Assembly (NCBI GenBank): GCA_012514535.1
Contig: JAAZAA010000227.1
Span: 1 to 64,000 of the forward strand
Source: Myxococcales bacterium
Lineage (GTDB): Bacteria; Myxococcota_A; Polyangia; Polyangiales; Polyangiaceae
DNA length: 64,000 nucleotides
Reading direction: 5' to 3'
Numbering within the stretch: position 1 is the stretch's first letter; each line of letters begins with the position of its first letter. This document shows positions 17,646 through 37,145 of the stretch, one piece after another. Position numbers and translations under genes: made by a program. Under the pieces are notes generated by a model. The model was not told the DNA's origin. It searched no databases and saw nothing but the letters and a program-made list of their open reading frames with translations.

Positions 17646-19682
17646 ATGGCAAAAGCGGTTCTCACATTTGCGCTCTACCAGGGTGACAGCCTCCTGCGTC
17701 GTGAAACGGTCACGCAGGACATCGTCAAGGTCGGTAGGGATCCCAAGAGTCACCTTCAGGTAGAAGACGAGCTGGCGTCGCGGATGCACGCCGTGATCGA
17801 GGTCGCTGGCCCCGATGACATCACGCTCATCGACCTGGGGAACGAGCCGGGCACCCTCGTCAACGGCGCGAACGTGAACAAGTGCAAGCTGCACGTGGGT
17901 GACCAGATCCAGGTCGGCGGAACGCTGATCGTCCTGGAGCGCGCCGAGGCCGCGGGAGCAGAGGTCGCCGCGCCGGTGGCTGCCGCTGCCGCCGTCTCCT
18001 CGAACCCGTTCGCGGCGAGCGCCGCGGCGGTGGCACCTCCCGCTTTCGGTGCCGCAGCTGCTTCGAACCCGTTCGCCGCAGCCGGCGCTTCGAACCCGTT
18101 TGCTGCTGCGGGGGCCTCGAACCCCTTCGCAGGTGCGGCCTCGAGCCCGTTCGCGTCCGCCGCGTCTCACGCTGTGCCGGACGACGCGCCCCCTGGCACG
18201 TACACGTACACCATGCTCAAGAGCGGGCCCGACGTGCCTCCGGACGAGGTGGAGTCGAACGCGCCCGCGGTGGAGGTGATGGTGCTGTGGGACACGAACG
18301 TCCTGCACGTCTCGCACCTGGCTCCGCCCCGCAACTTTTACGTCGGTGAGGAGGAGGGGAAGAACTTCTCCTGTGATTTCTTCGTGCCGAGCGAGAAGCT
18401 GGGGACGACCCGGATGCCGGTCGTCATCGGCGATGCGGCGTCCGTCGCGGTGGTGATCCCGCCGGGTGCGACGGGCCACGTGGAGATCGCTGGCCAGCCG
18501 CGGATGAGCCTGGATCAGGCGCGAGCGCAGGCGCAGCCGTGCTCGGAGCTCAGCGGCGCGCATCAGCTTCCGCTGCCGAACGGGGCGAAGGCGCGCGTCG
18601 AGCTCAACGGCTTCGTCTTCCAGGTCGCCGCGGTGAACGCGGGCAAGCCCATCAAGAAGGGCCTCGCCGCGGGCATGGACTGGACGGTGGCGATGTACTT
18701 CGGCCTGTCGTTCCTGTCTTTCGGCGGTTTGATTGCGGCGATGGCTTACTTCGTCCCGCCGATGGGCCTCACGGACGAAGGTGAGATCGACAAGGATCGC
18801 CTGCTGTTGATTCAGCAGTACCTCAATGCGGCGGCGGAGCGTGAGCAGGAGGAGAAGACGGAAGACGTCGTCTCCGAGAACGCCGATAACAAGGAGGGCG
18901 GTACCGGTACCCGAGCCAAGGGCGAAGAAGGCTCGATGGGTAAGGAGACGAGCAAGGCGACGAACAAGCGCTATGCCGTCCAGGGTCCGAAGGACAACCC
19001 GGATCCACACCTCGCGCGCCAGGCGGCGCTCCGTGAGGCTCGGGACTTCGGCATGATCGGCCTGTTGAACGCCGGCGCGGCGGGCGATCCGAACGCCCCG
19101 ACGGCGCCCTGGGGTCGTGACACCTCGTCCGGTATGGATGACGTCAGCGCCCGCGGAAACATGTGGGGCGACGAGATCGGTGACGCGTTCGGCGCCGGCG
19201 GCCTCGGTCTGTCTGGTATCGGCGAAGGTGGTGGTGGCCGCGGCGAGGGTATCGGCCTCGGCAACATCGGCACCTTGGGTCATGGCGCGGGCACCGGTTC
19301 CGGTCAGGGCTTCGGCGCTGGACATGGCCGCCTCGGCGGGTCCCACAAGACGAAGGCTCCGAGCGTCCGCATGGGTGCCACGACCGTGAACGGGCGCCTC
19401 CCGCCGGAGGTCATCCAGCGTATCGTCCGGCAGAACTTCGGTCGCTTCCGCATGTGCTACGAGCAGGGGCTCTCGCGGAACCCGAACCTCGAAGGGCGCG
19501 TCGGTGTGCGCTTCGTGATCGGTCGTGACGGCGCGGTGTCGACCGCGGGCAACGGTGGCTCGGATCTGCCGGATACGGGCGTGGTGAGCTGCGTGGTGTC
19601 GGCCTTCTACGGGCTGAGCTTCCCGCAGCCGGAAGGCGGCATCGTGACCGTCGTGTATCCCATCATGTTCAGCCCCGGTTGA
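17646..19682 (+). CDS. gltG: Inner-membrane FHA and TonB-like protein, GltG (PglI)-like
   Basis: A 678-residue bitopic inner-membrane protein. Residues 5-95 form an FHA domain (VGRDPKSHLQVEDELASRMH and GTLVNG), predicted to bind phosphothreonine in the cytoplasm. An Ala-rich linker with repeated NPFA/SPFA units follows (about 118-175), then a second beta-rich domain (about 195-335). One transmembrane helix spans about 345-369. The periplasmic part has a Gly-rich segment (about 520-560) and a C-terminal AgmX/PglI-type, TonB-like domain (LPPEVIQRIVRQNFGRFRMC; YPIMFSPG). This architecture matches M. xanthus PglI/GltG of the gliding complex, which links cytosolic partners to periplasmic proteins. 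The ATG at 17646 is chosen over a GTG at 17625. A strong terminator follows. Confidence 0.8.
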   Translation: MAKAVLTFALYQGDSLLRRETVTQDIVKVGRDPKSHLQVEDELASRMHAVIEVAGPDDITLIDLGNEPGTLVNGANVNKCKLHVGDQIQVGGTLIVLERAEAAGAEVAAPVAAAAAVSSNPFAASAAAVAPPAFGAAAASNPFAAAGASNPFAAAGASNPFAGAASSPFASAASHAVPDDAPPGTYTYTMLKSGPDVPPDEVESNAPAVEVMVLWDTNVLHVSHLAPPRNFYVGEEEGKNFSCDFFVPSEKLGTTRMPVVIGDAASVAVVIPPGATGHVEIAGQPRMSLDQARAQAQPCSELSGAHQLPLPNGAKARVELNGFVFQVAAVNAGKPIKKGLAAGMDWTVAMYFGLSFLSFGGLIAAMAYFVPPMGLTDEGEIDKDRLLLIQQYLNAAAEREQEEKTEDVVSENADNKEGGTGTRAKGEEGSMGKETSKATNKRYAVQGPKDNPDPHLARQAALREARDFGMIGLLNAGAAGDPNAPTAPWGRDTSSGMDDVSARGNMWGDEIGDAFGAGGLGLSGIGEGGGGRGEGIGLGNIGTLGHGAGTGSGQGFGAGHGRLGGSHKTKAPSVRMGATTVNGRLPPEVIQRIVRQNFGRFRMCYEQGLSRNPNLEGRVGVRFVIGRDGAVSTAGNGGSDLPDTGVVSCVVSAFYGLSFPQPEGGIVTVVYPIMFSPG

Positions 19683-19716
19683 GGGCGACCCGCGGAGCGC
19701 GGGGAATGAGTCGAGT

Positions 19717-19750
19717 GAAGACGCCGCCTCCGGGCGGCGTCTTCCATTTT
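19717..19750 (+). terminator. Intrinsic terminator after gltG
   Basis: A perfect 12-bp stem (19717-19728 with 19733-19744), a TCCG loop and a CATTTTG tail lie 35 nt past the gltG stop. A textbook intrinsic terminator. Confidence 0.85.
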
Positions 19751-20639
19751 GTCCGCGAGGGAACCGGTGCGGCGGACGCTGTGTGGGGGCTCCGTGTGCC
19801 GAGCGTCGGAGGCCGGGTCGCGCCGCCATGCGGTGTACGTCACCGTGGAGTCCCGGGGGTGCGTCGGGGAGGATGCGGCGGACGTGGCAGTGAGTGGAGC
19901 TCGCGGGCGTCCCTGGCGGATGGGGAGCCAGGGAGGAGCGGCGGGCAGGGGCGCCGAGAGGAGGCGCCAAGGGGGGAGCGGCTCGAGGGGAGGGCCCCGG
20001 GAGCACTGCACAGCGAAGCAGGAGTGTTCCGCTATCCCCTGGCGGCCAGGGGCCGCGCTTCGGCCGGCGTGGCGGAGGGGGAGGCGGGTGCGGGGGGGAC
20101 TAGGCCCTATCGCGGTGACCTGCTCGCGTGGAGGAGGCTATCAATGACGATCAGCGTGGACGCTCGGCGCGAGCCGAGTGGTCGGTGCCGTCGTGGATTC
20201 CGGGAGCGCACGCCCGATCCAGAATGGGCTCTCGTAGCTGACCGCGAGGTAGTTGGGAGAAGGGAGCGCAGCGCGAAGGAAGGGCCAACGCCGAGGTCGG
20301 TGGGCGTCCGCCTCTCCTGGGATACTGGCGGTGGGTCCGACGCGTTCAGGGGCGAGCGCAGGGATGGCGCAGGGGGTGACGATAGACGCTGGGGGAGGCT
20401 GTAAGCCTACATTTCGTGATGCAGATTCCTGGGGACTCGGGTTTCGATGTGCCTTTACTTCGCCGGCCGCGTCCGCCTATGCTCTCCGCCAACTTTCGAG
20501 GTGCGCGCTCGTTCCCGGGCACGGAGCAGCGTGCAACCCGACGGAATGGCCAGAGTTTTGGTCACGACTTTTCTAACGCATCTCTGTTATCTGTCCGGCG
20601 CGGGTGAAGTTTGAGCGGACGCGCGCAAGGGAGTCGGGT
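19751..20639. other. Long intergenic region between gltG and the TPR lipoprotein
   Basis: About 890 nt with no confident gene. It holds a G-rich tract able to form a G-quadruplex on the plus strand (20077-20098) and a possible 86-codon frame (20144-20404) with a good ribosome site. An AT-richer stretch (about 20540-20600) probably carries the promoter of the next gene. Confidence 0.4.
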
Positions 20640-21560
20640 ATGAAGCTGACGACGAGCATCAAGCGCGCAGCACTCGCCATGAGTGTTGCCTTTGGCGTGG
20701 CCTCGACCGGTTGTAGCCGGGACCACATCGAGGCGGTGAACCTCGCGAACGAGGGGGACCGGGCGGTCACCGTGAACGTGGAAGGGGCCATCCAGAAGTA
20801 CGAGCAGGCGCGGCAGCTGGATCCCACGAACCACCTGATCACGTGGAAGCTCGCGAAGGCCTACGAGCGGAAAGAGGACTGGGACAAGATGGCCGCGACT
20901 CTGGCCGTCGCCGTCCAGACGAACCCGGAGTTCGCGAGCTACTGGGAGAAGCGTGGCTTGGCGCTCACGAAGCTCGCCGAGGCGGGGAACCCCGACAAGT
21001 GGGAAGAGGCGAAGGAGCCGCTGAAGAAGTGCATCGAGGCGGATCCGAACCGGGCGTGGTGCTATCAGCTCCTCGGCGAGGCGCACTGGTGGACCGATGA
21101 TGAGCAGTCGGCGTTGCAGAGCTTCACGCAGGCCATCGAGCACGATCCCACGGTGCCGTACTTCTACGTGACCTTGGCGGAGCTCTACCAGACGCTGAAG
21201 TTCTACAAGGAGGCGCAGGCGGTGCTCGAAGAGGGCACCAAGCTGGTGCAGCCGACCGAGGACAATCGGGATCACCTGTACAACATGCACCTGCTGACCT
21301 TCAACGTCGCGCAGTTCCGCCAGGACAAGCCCGCGATGTTGGCGGCCGTGGAGCGCGCCTACGAGATCGGTGGTCAGAACCACCCGGAGGCGAAGTTCCA
21401 CCTCGGCAGCACCTACGCGAGCATGGACCCGCCGCAGCGCGAGAAGGCGAAGCGACTCCTCGAGTCGTTCTCGAAGGGCGCCTGCAAGGGTGAGGCGGCA
21501 AAGAAGTTCAAGGATCAGTGCGCGCAGGCCAACGCGTTCATTCAGAAGCTGGGGAGCTGA
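20640..21560 (+). CDS. TPR lipoprotein between gltG and gltI
   Basis: A 306-residue predicted lipoprotein with leader AALAMSVAFGVASTGC, the lipobox Cys at about residue 25. A TPR array fills most of the protein (AIQKYEQARQLDPTNHLITWKLAKAY; CYQLLGEAHWWTDDEQSALQSFTQAI; YVTLAELYQTLKFYKEAQAVL). The ATG at 20640 has GGGAG 7 nt upstream; the frame before it is weak. The stop is 190 nt before gltI, so the two may be cotranscribed. I do not recognise a specific Glt equivalent. In M. xanthus a barrel, GltH, belongs to this group, and this is not a barrel. It is a likely outer-membrane scaffold lipoprotein. Confidence 0.8.
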   Translation: MKLTTSIKRAALAMSVAFGVASTGCSRDHIEAVNLANEGDRAVTVNVEGAIQKYEQARQLDPTNHLITWKLAKAYERKEDWDKMAATLAVAVQTNPEFASYWEKRGLALTKLAEAGNPDKWEEAKEPLKKCIEADPNRAWCYQLLGEAHWWTDDEQSALQSFTQAIEHDPTVPYFYVTLAELYQTLKFYKEAQAVLEEGTKLVQPTEDNRDHLYNMHLLTFNVAQFRQDKPAMLAAVERAYEIGGQNHPEAKFHLGSTYASMDPPQREKAKRLLESFSKGACKGEAAKKFKDQCAQANAFIQKLGS

Positions 21561-21750
21561 CTTGCTCCAAGCCGTCGAGCCGACCGACGTTGACCGCTTG
21601 TGCGGAGAGCAGGGAGATGCGGGACGTGGGGCACCCCTCGCGTCCCGCCCCTTTGTGGAGACAACGTGTGGGGCAAGGTGCGCCTTGGAGATGACCCGCG
21701 GGGTAGGGCGGGCCTGAGGCGCACGAGAGCTCTGCGAGAGCGAGGATGTC

Positions 21751-33351
<11,601 letters not shown>

Positions 33352-33376
33352 GCCCAGCACGAGGAATGAGCAAGGA

Positions 33377-33404
33377 GGCCGAGGGCGGAGCACCGCCCTC
33401 GGCC
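33377..33404 (+). terminator. Hairpin terminator after gltI
   Basis: A perfect 12-bp stem (33377-33388 with 33393-33404) with loop AGCA, 25 nt past the gltI stop and followed by GCGCTTGTTCG. It closes the glt region. Confidence 0.75.
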
Positions 33405-33688
33405 GCGCTTGTTCGTGGGAGTGCACGGCTGCGCTCACGCGGCCGCTGGGTTCCCGAGCTCGGGGCTGGGCGTCGTCGCGTGGCGCGGCGCTCGAGGCGC
33501 GCGCTGGTGGGAGTGGACGGGTGCGCTCGCGCGCGAGGCATCCGGCGTGTGAGGGCAAGCCCGCGTCGTCGTGCGAGGCCGCGATGAGGTGGAGGGACGC
33601 TCCTACGCCGCTGTGTGCCGTCGTGGTCGACGCGGAGGTCGTCGCGCCGTGGTCACGTGAGGTCGTGAGATGACGCCACGGCTCCCCG
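33405..33688. other. Intergenic region with an imperfect direct repeat
   Basis: This lies between two convergent genes. It contains a 27-bp imperfect direct repeat (33415-33441 and 33507-33533, 24 of 27 identical, 92 bp apart). No gene is visible. Confidence 0.4.
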
Positions 33689-34393
33689 TCAGCGGCCGTG
33701 GCCGGGGAAGTCCACGGCGACGCGCAGGCCGGTCATGAAGCGCCAGGACACGCCGTTGGCCTGTTCGTCGTCCGGACGAGCGAAGAAGTTCCCGGCGCCC
33801 AGCTCGACGAAGGGACCGAAGCCGAGCTGAGGCAACGCGTACCAGTCGCCCCCGAACTGGACGCGGGCCCAATCCAAGCCCCCATAGCTACGCTCGACGC
33901 CGTTCACGTCTTGGCTCTGGCTTCTGTAGCCGATGCCGAAGGAGAACCACGGGTCGAAGCGGAGACCTTGCACCAGGTGGTAGCGAACGAAGGGGCCACC
34001 GGCGAACCCGATGCCCGCGCAGTCGTCGCAGCCGCTGCCGTCGCTGAGGGTGAGCAGCTGACCCCACACACCGATCACCACCGAGGAGCCGACGCCGTAC
34101 CCGAGGTCGAGCTGGTAGCCCAGCCCGGAGCCGAAGCGGTCGTGCTGGCTCACGCCCTCGCTGATCGTCCCGAAGGGCAGGACCCAGGCAACGGAGCCCG
34201 AGAGCGCCACGTGACCAGCGAGCCCCGCGGGGCGCGGGGGTTCGCTGCGGGTGTTCCAACGCGCCGCCGAATCCTGCGGGGGATCCTCGGCGCCCGCTCC
34301 GCCCGGTTCGGCGGGCTGGGCCGCGGCCGAAGACGCCAGGAGGGCCAGGCTCGAGACCGCGAGTGCCATGCTCAGGTGGCCGGGGGTGCGCAT
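33689..34393 (-). CDS. Outer-membrane beta-barrel protein
   Basis: A 234-residue exported protein with signal peptide (MALAVSSLALLASSAAAQ), a proline-rich stretch and then a barrel-like series of amphipathic strands. The strands include VALSGSVAWVLPFG, YQLDLGYGVGSSVVIGVWGQLL, WFSFGIGYRSQ and FMTGLRVAVDF, and a CDDC pair lies in a loop. The start is uncertain between the ATG at 34393 and one at 34411. It is convergent with gltI, so it is not in that operon. A link to the Glt barrels (for example GltH) is possible by location but is not supported by any visible motif. Many Myxococcota encode small barrels of this kind. Confidence 0.65.
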   Translation of the reverse strand: MRTPGHLSMALAVSSLALLASSAAAQPAEPGGAGAEDPPQDSAARWNTRSEPPRPAGLAGHVALSGSVAWVLPFGTISEGVSQHDRFGSGLGYQLDLGYGVGSSVVIGVWGQLLTLSDGSGCDDCAGIGFAGGPFVRYHLVQGLRFDPWFSFGIGYRSQSQDVNGVERSYGGLDWARVQFGGDWYALPQLGFGPFVELGAGNFFARPDDEQANGVSWRFMTGLRVAVDFPGHGR

Positions 34394-34511
34394 CGCGGCA
34401 ACAGTTATCATCCCCGCGCGCCATTCCCAAACGGGAACGTGCGCGGACCTCTGCCCTTCGCGGGTGATGATTTCACGCAACCAGCGCCGTTCCTGGGCCG
34501 AGGACGGTGGC

Positions 34512-35807
34512 ATGGACGGGAAAGCATCGGAACACACGACCGTCGAGCTGGACGTGACGCCGCGGAGGGGCCCTTGGCGGGTCGAAGTCGGCAACGCCGT
34601 GAGCCACCGGGTGCTCACCCTGCGCGATGGTCAAGCGGTCGTGCTCGGGAGCGGCCGGGGGGCAGCGGTCCTGGTCGACGATCGGGCGGTGAGCGCGCGG
34701 CACTGCCGGCTGGTTGCGACGGCCCAGGGGCTCGCCGTGGAGGACCTGAAATCGCGGAACGGGCTCTACGTGGGCGCGGCGCGGGTCGGTTCGGCCATGG
34801 TGACGGGGAGCGCGGGGAGCTTCGTCGTCGGCTGCACGACGGTGACCGTGCGTCGCGGCGAGGAGGAGCGCAGGGAAGCCGCGGACGTGCCGGAGCTCGT
34901 CGGAGGCTCCGAGAGCCTGCAGGAGGTCAAGCGTCTCATCCACCACTACGCGCGCCTTCGGGCCCCCGTGATGATCCTCGGTGAGTCGGGCACCGGCAAG
35001 GACGTGGTCGCCCGGGCGTTGCACCGGTTGGGAGGACGCGCGGGGGCGTACGTCCCGCTGAACGTCGCCGCGCTGCCGGACTCGCTCCTCGACGGGGAGC
35101 TGTTCGGTCATCGGCGGGGTGCGTTCACGGGCGCGGTCGCGCACCGGGCCGGCGCCTTCGAGCAAGCTCACCAGGGCACCCTCTTCCTCGATGAGGTCGC
35201 GGAGATGTCCCCCATCGCGCAGGCGAAGTTGCTTCGGGTCGTGGAGGATGGGCAGCTGCGGCCCGTGGGGTCGGAGCGCAGCGTGGCGGTCGACGTGCGG
35301 ATCCTTTCGGCGACGCTCGAGGACCTCCGGTCGCGCGTGGAGGAGGAGCGGTTCCGAGAGGATCTCTACCATCGCCTCACGACTTTGATCCTGCGCCTGC
35401 CACCGCTGCGGCAGCGCCGCACGGACATCCCGGTGCTCGCCCAGCGCCTGCTCGAGCGGGTCGAAGGGGACGTCGGCCCCAAGCACCTGTCGCCCGCGGC
35501 CCTGGCGCGGCTGGTGGCGTTCTCGTGGCCCGGCAACGTGCGTCAGCTGGCGGGCGTCCTGTATCGGGCGGCGGCTGTCTCCGTGGGGGAGGTCATCGAG
35601 CCGAGCCACCTGGAGCTCCCTCCGGAAATCCAACGGAGAAGGAGCCACCGCCCGGACGCGGAGCGGGCGCGAGAGCTGTTGCGAGAGCACGGAACGATCA
35701 GCGCGGCGGCGCGCGCTGCGCGCATCCCGAGGACGACGTTCCGCGCGCTGCTGGGGCGGGCGCCGGGGGAGCGGGGACAGCAGCTCGGAGGGGGACGCAC
35801 GCGGTGA
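34512..35807 (+). CDS. FHA-domain sigma-54-dependent transcription activator
   Basis: A 431-residue activator of RNA polymerase-sigma54. The N-terminal FHA domain (about 25-110; SARHC and LKSRNGLYVG) replaces a receiver domain, so the input is probably a Thr-phosphorylated partner made by a Ser/Thr kinase. The AAA+ domain (about 135-360) has Walker A GESGTGKD, the sigma54-contact loop GAFTGA (about residue 203) and GTLFLDEVAEM. A Fis-type helix-turn-helix lies at the end (ISAAARAARIPRTTFRALL). The start ATG has GAGGA 7 nt upstream. FHA-headed enhancer-binding proteins are typical of myxobacteria. It reads away from the barrel gene, sharing about 120 nt of promoter region. Confidence 0.9.
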   Translation: MDGKASEHTTVELDVTPRRGPWRVEVGNAVSHRVLTLRDGQAVVLGSGRGAAVLVDDRAVSARHCRLVATAQGLAVEDLKSRNGLYVGAARVGSAMVTGSAGSFVVGCTTVTVRRGEEERREAADVPELVGGSESLQEVKRLIHHYARLRAPVMILGESGTGKDVVARALHRLGGRAGAYVPLNVAALPDSLLDGELFGHRRGAFTGAVAHRAGAFEQAHQGTLFLDEVAEMSPIAQAKLLRVVEDGQLRPVGSERSVAVDVRILSATLEDLRSRVEEERFREDLYHRLTTLILRLPPLRQRRTDIPVLAQRLLERVEGDVGPKHLSPAALARLVAFSWPGNVRQLAGVLYRAAAVSVGEVIEPSHLELPPEIQRRRSHRPDAERARELLREHGTISAAARAARIPRTTFRALLGRAPGERGQQLGGGRTR

Positions 35808-35897
35808 AATCGAACGGGATCCCAGGGGGAGCCTCGAGCCGTGTCGCGCCCGAAGCCGTCACCGGTGTCTCGGCCGGGACGCCCAACCCGTCACCGT

Positions 35898-37145
35898 TCA
35901 GAAGGTGCCGATGACGGACAGGCCCTGGACGTGGGGGGTGGCGATGGGAACGACGCGGGGGCGAGGGGTGCGAGCGACCGTGTCCCGCGGTTCGCTCGAG
36001 GGGGCCGCCAGGAAGTAGTACGCCACCGTCCCGGCAGCGATGACCGCGGCGCCGACGTAACCGCCGATGGCGAGGGCCCGCCAGGTGTCCCCCTGATCGA
36101 GGCGCCGCTGGCGCTCCCCGCAGGCGTTCTGAAACTGTGGCAACGAGGACGTCCCGCCCGCGCAGATCGTGCCCCCTCGACCTTGCGCGGCCGCCGCGTC
36201 CTCGATGGTGCGCGTCGCGTCCTCAGCGGAGTCGTAGCGTTCGGTGGCCACGATGGTGCCGGCGATGCCGAGGGCCAGACCCGTCCCTGTGAGCACCAGG
36301 CCCGTGGTCCCCGCCGGCGACGAGAACAACCAGCTACCGAACGAGGGATAGGCCGCGGGAGCGTCGGTGGGACCCGCCGGTGGCGCGGAGTCCGTGGGCA
36401 GCGGGTCGATCTGCGCGACGTGGGACGTGGGAGCCAGACGCTGCACGTCGGACTCGCTCGGCAACGCCAGCGTGAGCGAGTGGACCGCTCCAGCGACCGC
36501 GTAAACCTCCTCGACCACCGAGTCGCTCCCTCGCCGGAGGCGGACCCGGTGCACCCCGGGGGTGAGGAACAGCGGTTGCAGCAGCGGCAGGCGTCCCACG
36601 CTGGTACCGTCGACGTAGATCTCTCCCTCGTCCCCCGGCGCCGTGAGGCGAAGCTCGCTCAGGCGTGCGCGCGCCTCCTTCAGCCCTTGCTCCGCGGTCG
36701 ATCGCTCGGGCGCGTCCTCCGGCGCTTCGCGAAGATAATCGGCGAGGTGGCCCGCTGCCTCCAGGTAGTGCCCGCCGTGGAGCTCGCTCAGGCCGAGGTT
36801 CAGCAGGATCGTCGGATGTGGCTTGAGGGCGTAGGCCTGCAGGAACGCCGCCCGGGCCTCTTCGTAGCGCTGGGCGTCGAAGTAGGTGACCCCCTCTTCG
36901 AAGCGGGTGCGCGCCATTTCGACGGCAGCGAGATCCTCGGCGTGGGCGCTCACGGCCCAGCCCTGACAGCAGAGCACGAGCGCGCCCGCAACGGCTCGGC
37001 GGAGGCATCGCGGAGCGCTACCTCGACGTGGGCGCGCCCCAGGTCCGTCCGCTCCGGCGCGACGCGGCGGCCCGCTCACTGGCGTTCCGGAAGACCTCCG
37101 TCGACCGAACGGAGACGGTGTGGCGTCGTGATTGCGCATGGTCAT
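35898..37145 (-). CDS. PEGA and TPR domain membrane protein
   Basis: A 415-residue exported or membrane protein. A basic N-terminus leads into a signal-like segment (about 52-69, ending SAHAED). TPR-like repeats follow (about 75-160, ARTRFEEGVTYFDAQRYEEA), then a PEGA-type beta domain (about 165-230, GEIYVDGTSVGRLPLLQPLFLTPG). Two hydrophobic segments (about 280-300 and 360-385) lie in the C-terminal half. The architecture is common in Myxococcota surface proteins of unknown role, often near Ser/Thr kinases. Its ATG overlaps the stop of the upstream gene by one base (TGATG), so the two are translationally coupled. An alternative ATG is at 37139. Confidence 0.75.
   Translation of the reverse strand: MTMRNHDATPSPFGRRRSSGTPVSGPPRRAGADGPGARPRRGSAPRCLRRAVAGALVLCCQGWAVSAHAEDLAAVEMARTRFEEGVTYFDAQRYEEARAAFLQAYALKPHPTILLNLGLSELHGGHYLEAAGHLADYLREAPEDAPERSTAEQGLKEARARLSELRLTAPGDEGEIYVDGTSVGRLPLLQPLFLTPGVHRVRLRRGSDSVVEEVYAVAGAVHSLTLALPSESDVQRLAPTSHVAQIDPLPTDSAPPAGPTDAPAAYPSFGSWLFSSPAGTTGLVLTGTGLALGIAGTIVATERYDSAEDATRTIEDAAAAQGRGGTICAGGTSSLPQFQNACGERQRRLDQGDTWRALAIGGYVGAAVIAAGTVAYYFLAAPSSEPRDTVARTPRPRVVPIATPHVQGLSVIGTF

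Noticed and set aside
17646-19682. GltJ/AgmX identity
   Set aside because: The N-terminus is an FHA domain. AgmX-type proteins start with a zinc ribbon and GYF domain, which are absent here.
33689-34393. GltH identity for the small barrel protein
   Set aside because: Convergent with gltI, short and without a specific motif. Proximity alone does not support the name.
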